Part shown: positions 1-11,267 of the stretch, piece after piece | How the letters are laid out: every line of letters begins with the position of its first letter | How positions within the stretch are numbered: position 1 is the first letter of the stretch | Assembly (NCBI GenBank): GCA_030141585.1 | Contig: JAQIFP010000023.1 | Coordinates: 83,656-147,655 of the forward strand | Direction: 5' to 3' | DNA length: 64,000 bases | Source: Ophryocystis elektroscirrha | Lineage: Eukaryota; Apicomplexa; Conoidasida; Neogregarinorida; Ophryocystidae | The notes under the pieces: model-generated | What the model saw: only the letters and a program-made list of their open reading frames with translations | What the model was told of the DNA's origin: nothing | Databases searched by the model: none | Position numbers and translations under genes: made by a program

Positions 1-352
1 GCCATTGTAGAATCACGATAGAGCCATTGTAGAATCACGATAGAGCCATTGTAGAATCACGATAGAGCCATTGTAGAATCACGATAGAGCCATTGTAGAA
101 TCACGATAGAGCCATTGTAGAATCACGATAGAGCCATTGTAGAATCACGGTAGAGCAATTGTAGAATCACGGTAGAGCAATTGTAGAATCACGGTAGAGC
201 AATTGTAGAATCATGGTAGAGCAATTGTAGAATCATGGTAGAGCAATTGTAGAATCACGGTAGAGCAATTGTAGAATCACTATAGAAGCACTGAAGAACT
301 ATGATAAAATCATTGAAGAATAACAATAGAAATACTGTAGATTCACGATAGA
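1..352. repeat. 22-bp minisatellite, about 16 head-to-tail copies
   Basis: Copies begin at 1, 23, 45 and so on with an exact 22-bp period (unit starts gccattgtagaatcac). The first six or so are nearly identical; from about 133 a variant starting gcaattg with cggtaga predominates. The last three copies (287-352) keep the period but are strongly diverged. The array runs off the left edge. A period of 22 is not a multiple of three and there is no open frame, so it is non-coding. Confidence 0.95.
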
Positions 353-446
353 CGTATAATTGAATTTACATAATAAAATGTTATAATTGTAATAGAAATT
401 TGATATACAATAAATCAATAGTGTCATCTAAGACTTTAGATGCATT

Positions 447-1661
447 ATGGAGTGTTCATGGACTTTATTGAATCTTATGGATCAACTGGATAAAGCTACA
501 CGACTAGGAACATTAAGCGTTACACAAAGCGAAAATGTTCTTTCCTCTTTAAAGCAAGCATTAATTGTCGAGCTGCGCAACTTATTTTGGACCTTCCCTC
601 TCCAAAATACCCAAGTTTTGGATTACCACGTTGGTACTATACTCCAAAGTGATGAACTTGAAGACATTTCCGCTTATGTTCGTATTCTTCACTCTAACTA
701 TTCCATCGAGCAAATATATACCAAGCTGCATTCTATAAATACAAATTATAATATGCATTCTTTATTACCGTCTAACAATAGTATCGATTCATATTCGAGT
801 AATATTTCACGTTCCTCCGTCTCTAAATTGTCAAGTAGTTCAGTTGGGTCTAATACAACCCAATCAGTCTCACCGATTTCCTTAAAAATTCATTCTTTAG
901 ATATGACAGAATCAACAATGTCTCCAAAATCTTCTAGTGATGTAGAATCGAAGTTTCTTGAAGATAACTCGAAAAACACGGATAACTCAATAAATCCCGA
1001 CCAGCGTAATTTATTATCAGCAGAAATGTTTTTAGAACAATTTTTGAAAAAAAAGAAAAAAGGGTTATCAAATTTTCCTTCCTCTTTTATTCTTGCCCCT
1101 AATACGTTATTAAAATCAAATTCCCTACAAAATGATCCTTTCATTGCTGCTGTTACTTTATTAGCTCGAACAATGAATTTATCCCTTGAAAACCCACCAA
1201 AATCCCCTCCTGAAGAAATTCCACCTTCAACATCAAACACCAAAACACATAGAGCTATGAAAGGTGTTTCTTTTGATCGCTCGAAAAAAAATTGGGAGGC
1301 TTCGTGGTTAGACGCCAGAACAGGAAGAAGAGTAAAAAAATGCTTTTCAGAAGGACGCTGGGGGTCTTCTGCCCGAGAATTAGCAATAATGGCGCGAAAA
1401 GAAGCAGAGACATCTGGCGTTGTTTTTATGCGTAATTCCCACACAGATTACTCAAAAAAAAAAAGAGTTTGTGATACCTTAAACTCGAGCGAAGTTAAAA
1501 AAAAGTGTGTTTCGAAAAATGAAGATTACTTAACACGTTATAGTTCCCCTCCAAAAAAACTAAACTTGCCGGTATTGTTACCCCATTCTTCCAAAAATTC
1601 CTCTTTTCCATCCAATGAAACTTTATTGTTTGTAAATAAACTTTTAAAGCGTCGATCTTAG
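447..1661 (+). CDS. ApiAP2-type DNA-binding protein (AP2/ERF domain)
   Basis: Single-exon protein of 404 residues. Residues about 266-335 form one AP2 domain: the GVSFDRSKKNWEASW block followed by RRVKKCFSEGRWG and a helix SARELAIMARKEAE. This is the three-strand sheet plus helix of apicomplexan AP2 factors, which bind short DNA motifs and act as sequence-specific regulators. Residues 1-90 form a predicted helical N-terminal region (LLNLMDQLDKATRLG and following) that resembles helical AP2-associated domains, but I cannot assign it. Residues 120-260 are Ser/Asn-rich and probably disordered, and basic clusters near 198-205 and 335-350 could be nuclear localisation signals. The start codon is the first ATG of the open frame. 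Targets are unknown. Confidence 0.88.
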   Translation: MECSWTLLNLMDQLDKATRLGTLSVTQSENVLSSLKQALIVELRNLFWTFPLQNTQVLDYHVGTILQSDELEDISAYVRILHSNYSIEQIYTKLHSINTNYNMHSLLPSNNSIDSYSSNISRSSVSKLSSSSVGSNTTQSVSPISLKIHSLDMTESTMSPKSSSDVESKFLEDNSKNTDNSINPDQRNLLSAEMFLEQFLKKKKKGLSNFPSSFILAPNTLLKSNSLQNDPFIAAVTLLARTMNLSLENPPKSPPEEIPPSTSNTKTHRAMKGVSFDRSKKNWEASWLDARTGRRVKKCFSEGRWGSSARELAIMARKEAETSGVVFMRNSHTDYSKKKRVCDTLNSSEVKKKCVSKNEDYLTRYSSPPKKLNLPVLLPHSSKNSSFPSNETLLFVNKLLKRRS

Positions 1662-2052
1662 TAGCATATTATCGCAGGTCATGTATATGTAAATGTATTT
1701 TCTCTTTAAAAAAAAAAAGCTGAATACATTTTTTTTGGCTTAAGAAAAAAAATTTGAATCCTTCCTATAACTTAAATATAGATACGTTTTTTTTTCAAGT
1801 GTATGAACATGTTTTATAGAGTAAAGTTAGTTTCATGTTAAGAGGCATTAACATGTCTTGTATAAAGCATTTATTTATGCGTTCGTAAAAATTCTTTTGA
1901 CTTTTTTTATTAAAAAAAAAATTTGTATGCAACTTTTCAAATTTGAAAAAACCGAATACAATTTATAATTTTTTTTTTTAATGCATAAATAACTATATTG
2001 TTTAGCTTCATAAGATGATGCAAGTATTAATGTATATAGCAAAATTAACTAA

Positions 2053-2091
<39 letters not shown>

Positions 2092-2262
2092 TGGAATTAT
2101 AAAGCGAAATACCTTTAAAAAGCTTGCCTTATAGTGTAAACTAATCTTTTTGCGGTACAGCTCAAACTTTTATCTTGTCTGTTAATATAATTCATATATT
2201 CAATCTAAATAGTATATAACTAAAAATTCAACATTTACAGCAAAAGTTTAACTGTAGACCTG
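1662..2262. other. AT-rich intergenic region with a (TA)n tract
   Basis: No coding potential on either strand. It holds A and T homopolymer runs and a (TA)n tract at about 2056-2085. It separates the AP2 gene from NOP9 and presumably carries the terminator of the first and the promoter of the second. Confidence 0.6.
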
Positions 2263-2619
2263 ATGGGAAACCGTCGGAATAGAAGCAAAAGCAAAAGTCA
2301 AACAGAAGTTGAAGATGCAACAAGCAACAGTTCATTTGGAGTGAATGAATATCTAGCTCGTCTTTCGACAGTTATTGCTGGTTTTATAGATAATTTACAA
2401 AAAGATGATCAATATAAGATTCCTATTGAAGAATGTCAAGCAGTGCTAAATCAAATACTTGCTGAAATAAATAATAAGGTACCATTTATTATACATATTA
2501 TTTATAAAATAAATATTTCTATATTATTATTACTATTACTATTATTATTATTAATATTAATATAATTATTATAATTATTATAACTATTATTATTAATACT
2601 ATAATTATTATTATAAAAA

Positions 2620-2659
<40 letters not shown>

Positions 2660-5406
2660 ATGTATAAATTTAATATAATTTTATTATGTTATATATGTCT
2701 TACAAAACAATATATATATATATATATATATGTATGGGTACGCATATTATTTTGTTGCGAGCTATTTTTGTAATATTATTTAATGTTGATAGAGAAAGTT
2801 AACTAATAGTTATAAGATTTTGACTTTATAATCTTGTTAGCTTACTGTGTAAAACTTTTAGGAAATTTCACTTATTCGGGATCAAAAAGGCTCTAAATTA
2901 ATAGAACGAGTTTTTTTATTACAAACATATTTGATACAAACTGTATCAACCAAATCAAATAACACTTTAAAATCCCAAAAAAAAGATCAGCACGACGATG
3001 AAGAAGAAAACGATTATCTGCTTCTAGTTGAGAATATAACAACTTTTGTTAAAAAGCTATTACTTTGTATAGCTTCTGATCCATTGAATAACTGTTATAA
3101 TATGTATGCAAGTTTTTCGATTCAAAAACTGATGAATTTGATTCCATTATTGATATCGCTTGATTACAAAGAAGAAACAGATAAAATGAGTGTTAAGGAT
3201 TCATTTTTATATTTTTTGAAAGCATTAGAGTAGAATAAAATGAAAATGGTTATACTTTGACAGAAATACAGGACAACTGCAGCAGCTTATTTTTGATTCT
3301 GCCGGCTCCCATGTAATAAGGTCCTGTCTTATTGTTTTGAATGGTTTATATACAAAAAACCTGTCTAAACAAGCAAAAGAATTTGTACTGAATCAAAAAT
3401 ATAATTATTATTATAGGAAGCTGTTGAAAACATGGAGTATATTGAGTTAGTTCATAAAGAATTCAAACCTGTCTTTGGTAAATATAATAAACCCTTAATT
3501 TATAAATAGAATCATTATATTCTTCAATATATCAACTATTTTTCAATGATGTATTTATGTTTGTCAAATCGGCTCCCGGTATTTTTCTTATAAATGTAAA
3601 TTAAGGAAATTTTTATTTTTTATAGATACTATTCAAAATTTTTGAAAGAACCAATCAAGTTGCTGAAATTAAAAAACTTAAACAGCTACTTCTCCCTAGC
3701 GAACGGAACCAGTTTCTAAAGTCCAAACCATTTATAGGTAATTTCTTCAAAAAAACTTTGATAGTCACAATTTCAATTGAAAAAAATTATATATTATTTT
3801 ATATTGTATAGTATTATATTATGTCATATTATGTTATAATATATTATATACTATAATATTATTTAATTCTATAGTATTTTTTTTTTTATGTTGTAAGATT
3901 GGCATATTAATGAATAATATGATGTATTCATTAATTAATTTATAGAAAAAGCATTTAAAAATCCAAACGGTTCGAGACTTTACGAAAGTTTAGTGGAGAC
4001 GGCTTCTAGTGAAATAATCCATCTTCTTGTATTTGATTTATTTAAAGAGGCTTCAACAATCAATGAAATTGCAACTGATCCAAACGGGAATTTTATAATT
4101 CAGCATTTGATAATGGCAAAGAATTTTTCAGAACCTCATTTAACACATATACTTGGAGGTTTACTGCCAAGTTAAATTATGTAATACTTTAGTTTTGGAT
4201 TTGAAGCAAATTATTGATTCAAATTACAGCGGTATTTTGTGGAAGATAAGTGATTTTTGTCTTCGAACCGGTTCATGTGCAAAATTATTCACTAAAGTAA
4301 AAAAAAAAAAAAAAAAAAAATATTTAGCTACTAATTTCTAACCTAAATCCTAGTGGGAATTTCAAAACTTTATGGTGGTCTCTAATTTTGCTTCATCCCT
4401 ATGAATCAGAGGAACTTGAAAAAGTAAATATTTGTTTTAATAACTAATTCACAGTTTTTAGAAGATGCCTTAATGGAAACCAATCTCTTAATCAAGGAAA
4501 ATAGTGAGGTAAATTTTTTTTTTTTTCTTTTTATTGAGTAATAGAAAGAAGAAAAGTTAAAAAAGCCTCAATGGCTGAAAAAAATAAATCCTCCTTCTAT
4601 AACTATATTGGCTAATTTTATAAAATTTGATCCGTCGATAGCAGCGCCGTTTGCTCAAGTAAAAAAAAAAAAAACTCACGAAAAAAAAAAACTTTAGGGT
4701 TTTAAATCATTTATTAATAGTAAATTTACTCCAATTTTTCTCGAAATATCAAAACATAGACAAGCTTCCTGGCTTCTTCAAGCCATATTTGTACGGCTTA
4801 ATAATGTATTTAAATATGATTAGCATTCAAGTTCATCCTTACCAAAAGCAAGAATTCAAGAATTTATCAAACTTTTTATTCCTCATGTAGTCCAAATGAT
4901 GGAGAACACTCACAGTTCTTTTGTTCTTAAATCCCTCTATGAAGCATCTAATGTACGCTTAATTTAATAAAACAATTAAACTAAATTAAAATGTGCTTTC
5001 TATACTTTATTTTGTAATTTTATATAAAAAATCCTGTATAAAAGTTTTTTGCTTTATACATGCTTTGATTATATACAGCACTTATAGCTCAGCATTGCAA
5101 CAAATCAACTTTTTTTTTCAGACCGAGTTAAAAAAAAAAATAAAAGAAATTTTGGAACCCCATTCTGAGGCTATAAAAGAAAATAATTTTGCAATGTATA
5201 AATTCTTAAATCTAGACGTTGAAGATGAAGCTAAAGTTATTTTGCAACCAAAAGCATCTAAACTTCAAGTACTTTTGCACTAATTTTTATTGTCTATTTA
5301 GAATTTATTTGGTGATATAATGAAAGGAGAACTACCGAAGAAGAACAAAAAAAGAAACACTGAGGATTCGAAAAAAATTAAAAAAAAAAAACTAAAAGAA
5401 CTCTGA
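2263..5406 (+). CDS. NOP9: Nucleolar protein 9-like Pumilio-repeat RNA-binding protein
   Basis: Multi-exon gene of roughly 570-600 codons. Puf-type repeats are recognisable: DQKGSKLIERV, FDSAGSHVIRSCL followed by VLNGL (the NOP9 signature repeat), NPNGSRLYESLV, DPNGNFIIQHLI and NPSGNFKTLW. NOP9 proteins bind pre-18S rRNA in the nucleolus and are needed for small-subunit maturation. Exons include 2263-2478, 2862-3229, 3264-3384 and 3417-3470, then about eight more up to 5406. Introns are tiny: 34 nt at 3230-3263, 32 nt at 3385-3416, 22 nt at 4171-4192 and 18 nt at 4806-4823. All junctions keep frame. The basic Lys-rich C-terminus suits a nucleolar protein. Its last codons overlap the stop of the convergent RPA1 fragment. 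Confidence 0.87.
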
Positions 5407-6557
5407 TTTATACGACAGCCTTGATTTTTTAACGTCATTTTCATCAATATATTCATCTCCAGTAGTTATATCTTCTCCTATTCTTTTTTTGGTATCTAAT
5501 GCTGCGAGTTTATCCATGATTTCGTCTTTTAATTTTTTTGCGTGTAAAAGATAGTTCAATGGTTCTAAAAACAGGTTTTTTTTTTATTTTCTATCAGAAA
5601 GATTTTTGAACAAATAAATATATATATTCAGTGTGATAATAAAACTCAGGTGAGCAGTTTAAAGTTATTGATTAAATGCTTAGAATTTGAAGTTATGTTT
5701 TTAATACATATATGTATATTATATATTATATACATATATATTATATTAAATATATATAATATATAGTATAGTATATTACATATATATATATTATATATAT
5801 TATATATATATATATATTATATCATATATATTATATATATATGATATAATATATTTATTTATGAATGATTATTATAAATAAAAAATGATTATTATAATAT
5901 ATAATGATAATTGTTTTATTAATAGACAATACCAACTATCAATAAATAAAATAATTTATTAAATTTTTGAGCAGTTCCATGTACAATAACATCAATAAAA
6001 TTACCTGCATATAGTATACTGACAGTAGATCGAGCGGTGTCCGCATAATACTCTCTACGGACACGTATTCGCATACGGTAGTACTGGAAAAAAAAAGTTA
6101 GTAAAATATGATTTTGTTACTTTCCAAAGAGCATCATATTCAAGTAATTCAACGATATCATTGGGAAGTTCGGAGGTTAACATATTTGGAGTTATTGATT
6201 TAGCTAATTCGCTTGCATCAACTTTCAGCAATTCTTTTCCTACGTCGTGAAAGACACGGGCCGTAAACTGACTGGCAGTGTGATCAGTTAGCTGTACTCC
6301 AAATAAATATCTACAGAAAAATTTATAATATTTGTGCACCAAGTTTTCTTATAATTTATTGTATAATAATAAACAACTCTTTGTTATTTATAATAATTAA
6401 ATTAATTTGGTAAAAGTTGAATAAATTGGTTTATAATTCAATCTATATATGTTAATTTATATCTAACCACATAAAACAATTAAACTTACATCTAGAAATG
6501 TTCATCTATATATATTATATATATATTAAAGCGATAATTATTGATTTCAATATAATC

Positions 6558-6627
<70 letters not shown>

Positions 6628-7579
6628 TTAATATAGAATATCTGTAAAGTAAAGCATACCATATCAGATATTATTTACCAAATAATTATTATAAACTCTT
6701 CTAAAAAATATTTATATTATGAGAAAATTATGTTAAACGATGCATTGAAAACTATTTAGAAAATAATCCTTTAAGTGTATATACATATTCAATTGTTTAT
6801 TTACCTGTAGTTGGGCTCGTCTATTTCAGTCTTGCAAGATTCACAATGATATTTACCAAATGTTTCTACAACCTTTCTGTTGCATTGTTTACAAGCCTGA
6901 GGGAAAAAAAAGTAATTTATTGATTCAATAGCCTTACTGGATAGAAAAGAGTAACGTTGCTGTTTCTATTAGAGTAAATCAAACGTGATGGCTGCGCAAC
7001 AATAGTGAATATGTCTTGAGTATCAGAAGACGGTTGACTCGATGCAGTCGAAGAAATAGGAAGAGTAGGGATTATTTCATTTATTTCGGCTAAAGTCTAT
7101 TAAAAAAACATTATTTTGAAATTATTCGAATCCTCTTTACATACATTTTTGTATTGAAATGAAAAAAAACTATATTATTGTATATTTCAGCATCCACCTT
7201 TATGTAAACAGATGCATATATAGCAATATTCACTTAATATATATATGCATCATATATACATCATGTTGACATGATATATATATATATATACATCATACTA
7301 ATATCATATATATACATCATATCTGCATCACATATACATCATATATATATATCATGTATACATCAAATATACATCAATTATACATCAAATTTACATCCAG
7401 TATACATTATATATATATATATATATAAATCGTATAGACATTATATATACATAATATATATATATGTATATATATCATGTATACATTATATAAACAGCAT
7501 ATATGCGTCATATATATATCATGTATAAATCATATATATATTATGTATACATCATATTTTCATATATACATTTTATACA

Positions 7580-7615
<36 letters not shown>

Positions 7616-8594
7616 CACTTATCATGTTATCACTGCTATAAAATCCTAATTACATTACTTTTATATTATCGTAATTCCCGTTTTGAGATCGGTTTGTGTT
7701 TTCTGTATAAAGACTTTCGGATAATGATACAAATGTTGCATTTTGTCCTTCAGAATCATACCATGAGCGAAACGCTTTCAACTCAGGTATGTCGGGCTCG
7801 ATTTCAACATGAGTGTTGCGTAAAGAAGAAGCTGTTAAACCTCGATACTGACGTATTTGAACATTTTGCAAAGCAACTGTTTTCGACTGAAGGTCTAGCT
7901 TTGTTAAATTTCCGAATAAAGTCAAAGTTATTTCAAAGCCTGAATCGTCCGCCAATAAACAGACACGGCGAAGTCCAGCGTCTTGGTTGGTTCGGTTAAT
8001 AAACTAAACAAATAAAAGTTTCAACATAATTTTTATATGAATATTTCCGTAAATACTATATAACTTAAATAATACACTTATTTTTGCCTCAAATAATAAA
8101 AACTTGTTTATATTTTTTATTTTCTATATAAATATTAAAAATATATATAAAATATATATATAAATATTGAATATATACTTAAATATTCTATATACCTATA
8201 TATCCAATATTCATGCAAAGAAGCTTTATAACCACACGCATACTCAAGTATATCTAAATATCATCAATTGTATGGTTATATTCCCATCATATGGTAGTAT
8301 GTATAAAATTAGAATCGAAAATTAATTTCTTCCATACTATTACTATTGTATATGCTTATAAGGTTTAAAACTTTATTTAAACTATATATGCATTTGTTAG
8401 TAAATAAATTAAAAAAAAAATACATATTTGATTAATATTTTAAAACACTTTAAGTGGGCGCATATACTTTAATCATAATTACTTACAGTTTCAACATTTG
8501 GAGATGCCCATTTAACATATCCTAATAAATCAACCAAGTAAGGGGGCTCTTTAGAACTATTTTTAATGTCTTCAAGCTTTGTGAAGTTATATCT
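5392..8594 (-). CDS. RPA1: Replication protein A large subunit, C-terminal part (DBD-B and DBD-C); 5' end missing here
   Basis: Minus-strand exons encode the second half of RPA1, the single-stranded DNA-binding subunit for replication and repair. In order: the start of DBD-B (exon 8487-8594), the rest of DBD-B with RRVCLLADDSGFE and TLFGNL (exon ending at 8003), a linker, the zinc ribbon of DBD-C (CKQCNRKVVETFGKYHC then ESCK), and the nearly invariant block LFGVQLTDHTASQFTARVFHD. The last exon ends at a TAG at 5392-5394. The first exon begins at a splice acceptor (ttttcag before 8594) in phase 2, so upstream exons are required, but only about 340 bp of AT repeat separates it from RPN6. The matching N-terminal half lies at 50019-51162. 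The gap at 7240-7620 is an intron full of AT repeat. Confidence 0.93.
7200..7620. repeat. AT satellite with recurrent tatacatcat motif inside an RPA1 intron
   Basis: The region repeats short units such as tatatacatcata and catatatacatc with variable spacing and ends in a pure (TA)n tract at about 7580-7612. It lies between RPA1 exons and therefore within an intron. An open frame of Ile/Tyr/His residues here is a by-product of the repeat. Confidence 0.75.
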
Positions 8595-8599
8595 GAAAA

Positions 8600-8766
8600 T
8601 ATATTATACATGTTCTGCTTAAATAACTTTAAGTATTCAGCTTAAAAAAATAAGTGGCTATGTGTATATATAATATTGACTCATATTAAAAAAAAATATC
8701 AATATATATATATATATATACAAACTAATATACTCTAGCAATATAGATATATAATAGATTTTATAC

Positions 8767-8809
<43 letters not shown>

Positions 8810-8941
8810 ATAATTATAATAATTATATTGATAATAAAAATATCTTTTTAGTATAATAGTCACGTAATTTGATAGAACTATATTTGTTTGTATTAATGTG
8901 TATGTATATACCGAATTAAATGTGGACATTTGTTTTGGCAG
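8600..8941. repeat. AT microsatellite gap between two 5'-truncated divergent genes
   Basis: (TA)n tracts lie at about 8701-8720 and 8770-8805. No coding exon is visible on either strand, although both flanking genes need upstream exons here: RPA1 (minus, first exon ends at 8594) and RPN6 (plus, first exon starts at 8942). This is the left boundary of the suspected misjoin. Confidence 0.75.
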
Positions 8942-9366
8942 TTACTTACAACTAAGGAAATTTACCGCTGGTCTGGAGTTAGTCAAAAACACGATAAAAG
9001 AAGTTAAGAAACTTGATGATAAATTGTTACTTGTGGAGCTACATTACGCGGAAACAAGATTGTATTTCGAATTAAATAATTTATCTAAGGCGAAAACAGC
9101 TTTGACTTCAGCAAGAAGCAACGCCAATGCAATACATTGTCCTCCAGTACTTCAAGCTCATATCGATGTTATGGTTAGTTTATGCGTTAATTATTTATAA
9201 TTAATATATATTAAATTTATTGATTTAAATATTACTGATATTTGCTCATATTCTTATATATATTAAACGCATATATACATATATATACACATACATAGAT
9301 ATATATATATATACAAATATATACATATATATACATATACATACATGTATCTACATAGATTTACAC

Positions 9367-9430
<64 letters not shown>

Positions 9431-10883
9431 TAAATTTAAATGTGTAAATATAGTTTGGTATAGACAAATGTGTACGTATAGTTAACAGAGAAGTGGGAAA
9501 AAAAAAACTTTTTTTTTTATTTTTTAGAGTGGAGCGATACATTTGGAAGACACAGATTCAAAAACAGCATACTCATATTTCATTGAAGCCTATGAAGCAT
9601 ATCATAATGCGCAACACCCTAAAGCTTTAGACGCCTTAAAATATGCGATGCTTTCAAAGATAATGACTGAGCAGCCTAAAGAAGTGTTATCCATGGCTAC
9701 AAATCGTCAATGTAATGCAATATATATAAAAAGACCACATTATATGTTTAGTCCAACTAATGAATCAGTAATTTTTTGCTTTCATATCATTAATATACGT
9801 TTATATATAAATTAATATCTAAGATTGTAATTTGTTAGGTTTATTAGCAATTTAAATAGTTGGGTATATATAACGTTATATTATTGCATGTATATATATA
9901 CATATTACAAATATCAATATTTATAAAAAATGTATATGTATATATATTAAAAATCTGTATATATATATATATATATATTATTAATTATTTGTATAAAATT
10001 ATATGCATTAACTTATATGATATTATGTGTTTTGATATGTATATGCAAAAATTGTTTATTTTGTTTGCTTTTCGTGAAATAATGATTTTTTCATATACAG
10101 ATTTACAATATTCTGGTACTCCCATGGACGTAGTCAAAACTATAGCTCAAAGCTACGTCAAAAAAGACCTCAAAATATTTGAAGATTGTTTGAAGGAAAA
10201 TAAAGAGGGTGAAAAAAAAAGAAAAAAAAAAAGTTAAATTTTTAGAACTCTCTAATGATCCAATTTTTTCCAGACATATCAATCGTTTATATCAATCATT
10301 ACTTGAAAAGAATATTTTAAGAGTTCTCAAATTGTATTCAAGGTAAAACATCTTTTATATTTTATCCTGTTATTAGTGTTGAAGTTTCACATGTTGCTAA
10401 ACTGCTTGACCTTACCCTAGAAACTACTCAAGAAAAGTAAGTATATTATTTACATATAATTCATTCGGACAATTCATTATTTAAAATAAGTCTTATTTCT
10501 GGGCACACTGTATATTATATGTACGCAACACCCATCTTTTTATATATATAAATATACTTTTATAAATAAAGCAAATTTAAATCAAATTATATGTTCATAT
10601 ATATCGATATATACATATGTTATATATATATGTATTTCCGGTAATATATTGTATGTATATTATATACATGATATTATAATATTACTATTTATTATTGAAA
10701 ATATATATATATATATATATATATGCATATATGTATATATCACATATATGCATATATATCTATATTTATATATATGAATATATCTATATGTATATACGTT
10801 TAATTTTATATATTTAATATGTATATATATGAATATATATAAACATATATAAATATATGTTTATACATGTATGTATATATGTA

Positions 10884-10924
<41 letters not shown>

Positions 10925-11267
10925 GAATAAATCTATAAATACACATATGTATCAATATATGTATATATATGTATATATATGCATATATATGTATATATAT
11001 ATTTAGAAGTATATATATATATAGATGGATTTATTATGTTTATGTGTAACAAAAATAGATTACAATCTATGTAAATTATGTTTATCAAGGTTAAGTCAAA
11101 TGATTCTTGATAAAGTTCTGGATGGAACTCTGGACCAAGAAAATGGAATTCTACAACTATACAGAAGTAACGAAGTTCCTTCTATATATGGAGACATCTT
11201 AGCGATAATAGCTAATTTGTCTTCAGTTGTCGATGTATTAGCTTCTAAAGCTCAAATTACTATTTGA
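8942..11267 (+). CDS. RPN6: 26S proteasome regulatory lid subunit RPN6/PSMD11, N-terminus missing
   Basis: Exons about 8942-9173, 9528-9713, 10102-10210 and 10253 onward, ending at 11267, encode TPR-like helices and the PCI domain of RPN6. This lid subunit clamps the proteasome core to the ATPase ring. Diagnostic blocks are [51 protein letters not shown] and [17 protein letters not shown]. The first visible exon starts at an acceptor (tttggcag) and corresponds to well inside the family N-terminal half, so roughly 100-130 residues are missing. Nothing upstream can supply them, because 8.6-8.94 kb is AT repeat and the RPA1 fragment follows. Introns at 9174-9527, 9714-10101 and 10440-11090 are swollen with (TA)n. 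Confidence 0.92.
9230..9430. repeat. (TA)n and tatacata microsatellite in an RPN6 intron
   Basis: Short TA, TATACA and TATG units fill the intron, ending in a pure (TA)n tract at about 9370-9423. Confidence 0.8.
10530..11020. repeat. AT satellite in an RPN6 intron
   Basis: Dense tatgtatata, catatatg and (TA)n units lie between the exon ending near 10438 and the final exon. The stretch has no coding potential. Confidence 0.75.

Noticed and set aside
1..352. CRISPR-like array
   Set aside because: The 22-bp units are head to tail without spacers, and the genome is eukaryotic.
890..1444. 184-residue antisense open frame inside the AP2 gene
   Set aside because: It overlaps the AP2 domain on the opposite strand and has no recognisable feature.
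8735..8929. Candidate missing first exon of RPA1
   Set aside because: It is AT microsatellite with Tyr/Ile translation and no RPA1 motif.
10200..10252. Lys-rich end and stop after the third RPN6 exon
   Set aside because: Splicing gtgaaaa...tttttag restores the conserved [10 protein letters not shown] block in frame.
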